Of a stretch of 64,000 nucleotides of DNA, positions 57,579-64,000 are shown one piece after another. The stretch spans positions 1,407,028 to 1,471,027 of the forward strand of contig JACEVL010000495.1 of NCBI GenBank assembly GCA_020284085.1, read 5' to 3'. Origin of the DNA: Aporrectodea caliginosa (lineage: Eukaryota > Annelida > Clitellata > Crassiclitellata > Lumbricidae). Under the pieces are notes generated by a model that made no database searches, was not told the origin of the DNA, and saw only the letters and a list, made by a program, of their open reading frames with translations. Each line of letters begins with the position of its first letter. Within the stretch, counting starts at the first letter, position 1. A program made the translations under genes and the position numbers.

Positions 57579-59177
57579 ATTTTTCTTCTTCTGCTTCTTC
57601 TTCTTTCTTCTTCATCGTCGTAATCTTCTTTTTCATCATCATCGTCATCGTCATCCACTGTTTCTTGTTCTGTTTCTTCTTCTTCAGTTAACAATCTTAA
57701 CAGAAACTATTAAACAAATATTTAAAGAAATGTGTGTATATATGTCTTTTTTAATCCTGAACGCAGCAGAATGCATTAATGGGTACTGTAGGCTATGTGA
57801 TGTGAATGGCGCATGACGCTAATTTATTTATTTGATAGGTTTTTCGGAAGATCTTCTACATACGACGAGAAAGAGAAATATCCGGAGACTGCCAATGGTT
57901 TCGATTCCAACTCAACCACTGACGACAACATGCAGAGTAAGTTCCGTCCATCTCGTTTCTATTGTTTCAATTTCTATATGTACTTCCTGCTTTGCCAATC
58001 ACACTGCATTCAATTGCTTCCCTCTGCTGTTCCTCTTCATCCTCCATGTCTTGTATCTTTTATCTTTCCCTGGAGTTTTGCACGAACTACAGAGGAATGA
58101 GTAGGAAGGCACTTCTAGAAAAGATTATGATCCACAGTGACTTATCATGCTCGTCCAAAGCTGGCATCATAAGTAAATACAACACCAACCTCTATAAATC
58201 GAATTCTAGTGACTCACGCATATCATAACTGTGACGACTTCAACTCTGATTTTCTTGTACCCGCCGCCTGCTATTCCTCGTTGGTGGATTGCAGAACATG
58301 CAGGATCGCAGTGTCAAGATGATGCCGAAGACATCCACGTCCCTGGGCAAAACCAACGAACCATGATTGGCGTAGTCTCGTAGAGCAGTAGTTTCAACCT
58401 TTCTGTAGTGATGGAACCTTACACAAAGCACTCATTTGCTTACGGAACCCAGTGCGTTTCACCCGTCCAAGTTTTTTCAAGGAATTTAATTGTAACTTGC
58501 AATGTTAGGAAATGTTTACGTTTTGAATTTAGAATGTTTACAATTTAGAACTTTAACTTTGAATATCAGTTATTTTCACCTATTATGTTACATCACAATT
58601 AAGCTTATATATTTTAGTCGTTACTCAGGTATAATCTACATAGCCTATCTTATTCGCATATTTAATTAAATTAATTAATTAATCAGGAAGCGTTAATTTG
58701 CATTCTCAATTATGATAGCTGGACTATTATAACCATCCCCCATTGACAGATATAATCCCATCAACAATGCAGTACCCTTTAGAGTTTAGAGCTTATACAG
58801 ATCCCTGGGAAGTCCAGAGATTAATTAAATATTTGTTTTATCAGCTTATCAGAGATGAACCGAGAGGAAAGTAGGCTATTATTCATGCAACAGTGGGTTA
58901 ATTGCTTTTGGTTTACATTGCAATGAGACGAAAGATGTCCTAAAATTGCTATATAAGGCTACTGTAGTCCTTTCACACTGAAGCGGTTAAATGAAACAAG
59001 GGTAGATTCAACGCGTGTGATTATAGGGTTTGCCAATAAACTCATGATGCGCTGTTTTGTGAAGGTGACCACCAGCAGCAGCGGAACCTCGCAAATGACG
59101 ATGAGGAAGAAGAAGAGGAAGTAGATTCCGATGAGATGATGTGGAGCGACAACGAATTCGACGACGTCGGTTATTAA
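54694..59177 (+). CDS. Acidic disordered protein, exons 1-3 (unrecognised)
   Basis: Predicted exons: 54694-55049 (ATG, with an in-frame TAA 15 bases upstream), 57839-57936 and 59065-59177 (TAA). Borders are CAAAA|GTAATA, TTGATAG|GT, GCAGA|GTAAGT and GTGAAG|GT, and the phases (2, 1) agree across both introns. This supports a real gene of about 188 residues if it ends here. The product is hydrophilic: an acidic N-terminus, a basic centre (RRHLVKKGRKKEQ), then RKSFADVISGSIQKFFGR, and a very acidic C-terminus (DDEEEEEEVDSDEMMWSDNE). No signal peptide, membrane segment or known domain. Exon 3 could instead splice at GAC|GTCGGT (59165) in phase 0 into the exon at 59763. I do not recognise the family. 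Confidence 0.6.
55636..55712 (+). ncRNA. tRNA-like sequence (SINE head or pseudogene)
   Basis: GGCGCGGTGGTGTAGGGGTA gives an A-box region, and GCGGGTTCGAACC a perfect B box. The anticodon arm is not canonical. It is followed by ACCCGTACCCGCGGGT palindromes (55725-55830). Confidence 0.5.
55720..55832. repeat. GGGTACGGGT-rich palindromic repeat, copy 1
   Basis: Contains CGACCCGTACCCGCGGGTCG followed by GGTACG, then ACGGGTAAGGGTATACCCGG. A related stretch in the opposite sense is at 56638-56778 (ATACCCGCGGGTACGGGTCG). The two could be ends of one decayed DNA transposon. Confidence 0.45.
56470..56537 (+). repeat. (TTA)n microsatellite
   Basis: TTATTATTA tract with one GG interruption, passing into TACTAT units. 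Confidence 0.9.
56638..56778. repeat. GGGTACGGGT-rich palindromic repeat, copy 2
   Basis: ACGGGTATATACCCGCGGGT, then ACGGGTCGGGTTGGGTAG and CTACGGGCAG. It pairs with 55720-55832. Confidence 0.45.
56880..56957 (+). repeat. LINE/SINE 3' tail copy
   Basis: GGGAGCGCCTCTGAGTAGAA, then ATCTTGAAGTGGCGCTATAG and GAATGAATGAATG. It is the cleanest match to the 19435 and 985 copies. Confidence 0.65.
57000..57690 (-). repeat. Pyrimidine-rich low-complexity tract with (ATC)n
   Basis: TTCTTC/TTGTTC variants over about 690 bp, with a pure ATC run at 57522-57580. It lies in the presumed intron between exons 54694-55049 and 57839-57936. Lys/Glu and Asp-rich frames on the minus strand are artefacts. Confidence 0.85.
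58385..58480 (+). mobile_element. Possible hAT transposon end
   Basis: GCAGTAGTTTCAACCTTTCT, then TGGAACCTTACACAAAG and TACGGAACCC, resembles the CAGTGGTTCTCAACCTTT-type ends of hAT/Charlie-like elements. Only one end is visible. The remainder of 57940-59060 shows no gene. Confidence 0.35.
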
Positions 59178-59762
59178 ATATTATTCACGAACCGTATCTT
59201 CGTACTATGATGCATATTAGATTCTAAAGACATTGACAAAAATGCACGTGAGCGACAAAACGGCGAAACATGCAAGCGATAATGTCCCCCCCCCCCAAAA
59301 AAAAATTCAACAATGTTACTCTATTAGTTACTCTGCCCTGTTGTTTTCGCTAGTAGCAGTATTAGCATAATTGGTTTTGCATTACCGTTATCATTAACAC
59401 CATCACTATCGTTCCAACCATCGTTGTCATTATGAATATTTTACAAGAGAACTTGTTGTTTGTAATTAAGTTGAAAGTTTAAGGTGGTCATAGGCCGTGT
59501 ACAAGTTCCCCAAGAGACAGTTACGGACTGAACTTCGCCTGGTTCACCGATGTATGTGTTCTCTCAGTTCATCACATGAATTGTCTAACATTATCTTGCA
59601 AGTTTTAAGCCATATTTCTTACATTATAAACATATGCACAAGAGCTCTTCGCTGTGAAAGTGGTCCTGTTTAAGACAATTGGGAACCATTACGTGAACGA
59701 TTTATAACGATCTCAGTATAAATACGGTACGATCATGCAGTTCAATGTTCTGTCGTTCACAG

Positions 59763-61722
59763 GATGACTTTTACGCGAACGTAGACGATTTCGGCGAAGT
59801 AGAGAACAAACAAAACGATGAAATGGAAGAAGAGGAAGTTAGACAGACTCAGCCGATTCAAGTTACTAGTCAGTCGACTCAAATATCTACTCAAGCGACT
59901 CAAGTTCAAACGACTGAAGTGTTTACTCCATTGTCTCCACTGGACGCAGAATTGGACCAGGTCACGACCCACTCCACTCAATCGCCGAATGAACGCCATC
60001 TGGTAGAAGACAGCCAAGTAGTGTACGAGTTCCTTGACTTCAGAGATTACATGATCTCAGATGGCAAAATCGACGACAAAAAGCAAACTGATAATGACGA
60101 CAACATTGTTGACAATTTCGATCTGAAGTCTGAATGCGTGGACCTTTCTCAGACTAAAGAGAACGATTTGGTCAATTCAGATTCTAAAGATGCCGACAAG
60201 ACTACACTAGACGACACAACGACGAAACACGAAAGTGATAATTCCTGTTCCGTTAAATTCAACGCTCTGCTTAGAAATTTTAATAAGACCGAAGATAACA
60301 GCGCCAATGCTGGGATTAACAGCTCTAGACTAACGAGAGCGGAGTTCAACAAAAACGGTGTCAGATCTGTCCTAACAAATGGGGAACGAACTGATTACAG
60401 TCGGATGAATCGGTTGGAGAAGCAGGAACCAATAGATGGTCGACGGTCTTATGGTTGCCTCAATTCTGAAAAGATTAACCATAAATTGATTCCTTCAAAA
60501 CCAACCGATGCCTGTGTCACCAAGCCAGGTGTCGTAAATCCAAGTTTAACATACCTCCCAAAACCAAATACCATATGTGTTACAAAACCTAGTGCGACAA
60601 GTGACAAAATGCAAAGTGTCTCATATGTGACAGACCCAACAGTTACAAGTGTCAGAAGACCAAGTCTCACCTCTGTCACACAATCAAGCGAAATTAGTGT
60701 CGCGAAACCAAATGTCATCTGTGTGACGAGACCAAGTGCTATAAATGCCACAAAACCAAGCATCACTTGTATCACAAAACCAAGTGTCACCTCTACCACA
60801 CCAAAGCCAAGCGTCACTTGTTCTACAACGCAAGCAAATGTCACCGGTCTGACAAAGCCAGGTGTTTCCGTTTTCACAAAGCCAAGTGTCACATATGCCA
60901 CAACAAGGCCAAGTGTCACATATGCCACAACAAAGCCAAATGTCACATATGCCACAACAAAGCCAGGTGTCACATATGCCACAACAAAGCCAAGTGTCAC
61001 ATATGCCACAACAAAGCCAAGCGTTAATTGTTCCACACCACCAAGTGTCACCCGTCTGACAAAGCCATGTGTCACCTCTGTCACAACAAAGCCAAGCGTT
61101 ATCTGTGCCACAACAAAGCCAAGTGTCACCGTTCTCACAGAGCCAAGTGTCACATGCGCCACAACGAAACTGAGTTTCACCAGTTCGACAACAAAACCAA
61201 GTATCACCAGTTCGACAACAAAACCAAGTATCACCAGTTCGACAACAAAACCAAGTATCACCAGTTCGACAACAAAACCAAGTATCACCAGTTCGACAAC
61301 AAAACCAAGTATCACCAGTTCGACAACAAAACCAAGTATCACCAGTTCGACAACAAAACCCGATGCCACCTCTATTACAAAGCCTAGCGTCGTCGATTGT
61401 TCAGAGAAGCCGACTGTTAGTGCCAAAGAACGAGCTGTTATGTTTGCCTCCCTCGGTGCCAAGAAAACAGATTTGCATGGGAGGAACTTGGAAGAGCTTG
61501 AACGAATTTCCCATCAATCAAATGACACCACCTGTGCTTCGGGACAGTCGAAGACGGACACAAGTAGAACGCAAAGTCCCAACATTTTCAGTAAGATCAG
61601 GCTGTTCGAAAACAATAAACATCCGGAGAAGTCTTCGAACCAGATCGGATCTAATACAAAGACTACAGGACTGCAAGATGGCGACTGCGGAAGCAACGAA
61701 GGGTCCAAAGCCGCCAGTCCAG
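59763..61722 (+). CDS. Thr/Ser/Lys/Pro tandem-repeat protein, 1.96-kb exon
   Basis: A good acceptor (TTCTGTCGTTCACAG ending at 59762) opens a 653-codon frame that ends at CCAG|GTCAGT, phase 1. Read through, it would stop at TAG 61728. Residues 1-60 are acidic (DDFYANVDDFGEVENKQ, EMEEEEV) and then Gln/Thr-rich. From about residue 255 there are some 30 degenerate repeats of 8-10 residues around T-KPSVT-AT. They end in seven units of SITSSTTKP that are nearly identical at DNA level (27-bp period, 61174-61357). The last 110 residues are non-repetitive (AKERAVMFASLGAKK, NIFSKIRLFENN). No signal peptide or membrane segment, so a secreted mucin is unlikely; the KIRLFEN-type motif hints at a cytoplasmic scaffold, but this is a guess. 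It probably continues the 54694-59177 gene by phase-0 splicing. An upstream ATG (59745) with a TATAAATA at 59716 is an alternative start. Downstream exons are not seen. Confidence 0.6.
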
Positions 61723-61727
61723 GTCAG

Positions 61728-61852
61728 TAGCCGTAATCGTAATCATAATCTCCAAACTTCTAAAGCGCCAATTGAAATCCAAGCGCAGGGCACCAGCTTA
61801 TTCACGAATGCTGAGTCTAGTCAGAAGGGATGTCCAAAGGGTAGTCAGAGAG
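61728..61852 (+). repeat. SINE-like repeat (CACCAGCTTATT family)
   Basis: CCGTAATCGTAATCATAATC, then CCAAACTTCTAAAGCGCCA, GCGCAGGGCACCAGCTTATT and AGTCAGAGAG. It begins six bases after the donor site of the repeat-protein exon. From 61860 to 63790 I see no gene, only unique AT-rich sequence. Confidence 0.65.
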
Positions 61853-63793
61853 AGGTCCGACACTCTGACTCCCTCTGACCACCAGTTGCCAGTTGGAGGG
61901 TCAGAGGAAGAGTAGCTGTTAAGGTGGGTGTCGTTTAGGTCGAGAATTGGAACGTGGAATATCAAATGAGTCGGTGTAGGAATTTCTGAAGAGATGAGAC
62001 TTCTGTGGATAACGCTTAAGTAACGCTAAACTCAGGATCGAGATTTTACAGAAACTGTGTTTAGTCACATGTGATCGAAGCCTGGTTGTCCAAAGGTCAT
62101 TGTTCACCTATTCAGAGCACATGTGAGAAGGTTACCATCACTCACAGAGAGGTTCTAAATCCAGTCGGCAGGCTGCCTTCGAATGCCTGTCCTGCAAAGA
62201 CCTCTTGTCTCAAGTGATACCCAGACGCTTTGGTGTCTGTTATCTATGAATGGGGACCCCAGGGGGGGGGTTGATGGACGGTGAGGAAACCGTGTCGAGA
62301 GGTGTTTATCGGAGATGTGAGTATTCCAACTGTCAGAAATGATGCTTAATCCTTAATGATGAACTTTTTGTTTTTAATGACTTTAACACAGTTTAGGATA
62401 ACGTTGGCACGTATTGCTTTGTGCGATGCTAAGTTGCTAACATGTCTTGATAAATGTACACAAGCCTACATTAGAAAACACTTGTTCAAAATACCTACAT
62501 TGAAACAGACTATTTACGCAACTCTATCTATATGTATAGGCCAACAACTAGTTTGATTAGGCCTAAGTTTGAGACTGATTCATACTGCAGAGTCCAGGAA
62601 ATCGAGTGCCATCTAGTGTCTTATTCATATATCTTCCTAATTAATTAATAAATCCGTCCAAAGATTAAGTGTTCAAGTCGGCGAGCGACTCAAGTGGTAT
62701 ACTGTCCCTGATGATAATCAGACTAATCGAACTGCTTACGATACGATTCGAGAAGCAGCCATGGGAGGTTCTTATTTTGCGTAGCTAGGCACCGGCTAAT
62801 CAGTATGAATACGTCGTCAGGAAGTAGGCTACAATGCATACTTGTACTTCAGACTGCACATAGGGCCTACTGTGTAGATAGATAGGACGCCGTTTTCTAT
62901 GCCAGATTATAATATGTACGCTAATCGATTGCCATGTTTGCCAGTCGTATACTGAAAGGCGACTGTTCGAATAACACCGATTTCATCGTATTTAAAAACT
63001 TCCGATTGAAAGTCGTCAGGTTTTATGGATGTTCTTATAGCCTGAAACCTGGACAAGAGGATTATAAAGTCTAAAGGCTAAACGGATTGATATCGCTCGA
63101 TAGTATAGGCTTACTTTTATACCTGGCTTACTGGCTTATATGGCTGCTTTTATACCTGCTGCTATAGGTATGTCTACCAAGTTTCTATTTACACGTTTGT
63201 GCTTTCGTCGGCAATGTCAGTTGTAAGACGTCGTCATTTCAGTTGCCAGAGTTTGATTTAAAAAATCGATGACATGTATTTACAGTCTTAAGAATTCATG
63301 GAAAAGGAATGTTATCATGCAACCACACCGGTTTACAGTTTAGAAGAGATGCTTTATGGATGTCTATCGAAGTAAATAAAACATTTATCAAAACCACGCT
63401 TTGTAGAAGTCTCCCGGCTTGAAACTATAAGTAGACCTATATCTGTCTCGGTCTAAGTCTATCCAGCAGTCTCAGTCTTTCTGAATTGCTGTCTAAGTCT
63501 CAGCCACATTGAGAGTTTCCGATTCTCGTCCATTAATTGTCTCTACTTTGTCTGCTTCAGTGTCCCATTTAGTGACGCATGTCATTATCATTCCAAACGT
63601 ACAGGGGTCTACGCAATTTGGGCATTATCATTATCATTCGAAATGCTTAAATATAATTTTGGCATATCTTTGACTCAGTCACGTGTTTCTCTGTCCCACG
63701 TCATAACCATTTGGAAATATGGAAATTTTTACGTTGGGGATATTCGTAGAATCAGATCTTACATGCCTCAAACTTTCTACGTCTCACTTGCAC

Positions 63794-63846
63794 TGTCTTG
63801 ACTTCACGACTACTACTAGTACAGCAGTAGTCGTGAAGTCAAGACA
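63794..63846. repeat. Perfect 21-bp hairpin
   Basis: TGTCTTGACTTCACGACTAC plus T (63794-63814) is perfectly complementary to 63826-63846, with an 11-base loop. It is too short for a typical animal pre-miRNA (about 60-70 nt) and too perfect; it is more like a templated small palindrome or miniature element. Confidence 0.85.
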
Positions 63847-64000
63847 ATTCTGCAACTCACTTCTAATTGGAATTGCTCAAAGAGATTTTCACAAACAAAG
63901 CTTAGCCTACACATGGTTCAAACTTCTCTGGCAAGTAGCAGCAACCATAACAAAAACCACTCAGTAGGTGTACCAATACTGAACTCACTGCACCATGGCT

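Noticed and set aside
57059..57654. Lys/Glu and Asp-rich frames on the minus strand
   Set aside because: They fall in TTC and ATC low-complexity sequence with no splice or start context.
59716..59723. TATAAATA as promoter of the repeat-protein exon
   Set aside because: A start site about 30 bases downstream would fall at or after the upstream ATG (59745), and the exon has a strong splice acceptor. Kept only as an alternative.
60449..61462. 337-codon antisense frame (Val/Leu/Gly-rich, resembling a membrane protein)
   Set aside because: It is the shadow of the TTKPS repeat on the opposite strand, and its periodicity mirrors the 27-bp units.

Overview
This window reads as nuclear DNA of an invertebrate animal. 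It has spliced genes with GT-AG introns, AATAAA signals, animal protein families (PUS10, NOL11, BTB-BACK-kelch) and dense, mostly dead transposable elements (CR1/Jockey-like and RTE-like LINEs, LINE-tailed SINE-like repeats, many non-autonomous hAT-like elements, a foldback element). Frequent AGGCCTA palindromes, long microsatellites and the foldback element would suit a marine deuterostome such as an echinoderm. That assignment is inference only.

Gene-bearing left part (1-28 kb). After LINE and SINE debris (1-1.3 kb) comes the large terminal exon of a leucine-rich-repeat gene (+, 1357-3128). It converges on an intronless, apparently intact PUS10 pseudouridine synthase gene (-, 9025-10659). 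The intergenic stretch between them is present in three tandem copies (3716-4962, 5000-7138, 7139-9252), and the middle copy carries a broken 3' end of PUS10. An RTE-like LINE (-, 11.7-13.4 kb) follows. Next is a spliced gene on the minus strand, 24119 down to 14722, that I identify as NOL11 (UTP-A/t-UTP nucleolar factor); I recover 15 exons with consistent splice phases except for one gap. A single-exon BTB-BACK-kelch gene (-, 26393-28204) ends this part.

Transposon-rich middle (28-54 kb). I see no intact host gene here. The region holds LINE 3' ends, a foldback element built of 14-15 bp repeats (30937-32287) with a hAT-like element inserted in it, several hAT-like elements with 8-bp target duplications (31281-31790, 32967-34164, 34638-34985, 44751-45096, 50351-50801), and a 1.2-kb direct duplication (37844-39062 and 43449-44672). 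That duplication flanks a 4.4-kb segment with transposon-like inverted ends, which contains tRNA-like sequences, a Ty3/Gypsy RNase H fragment and a 53-bp minisatellite. A degraded CR1-like LINE (-, 51.4-54.0 kb) is interrupted by a hairpin element and a hAT-like element.

Right part (54-64 kb). Three or four spliced exons on the plus strand (54694-61722) encode an acidic, apparently disordered protein that I do not recognise. One exon is 1.96 kb and encodes about 30 copies of a Thr/Ser/Lys/Pro repeat. The rest is low-complexity DNA and sequence without visible genes.

PUS10 (tRNA/RNA pseudouridylation) and NOL11 (pre-rRNA transcription and processing) both act in non-coding RNA maturation and lie on the same strand. 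Nothing in the sequence shows that they are co-regulated.
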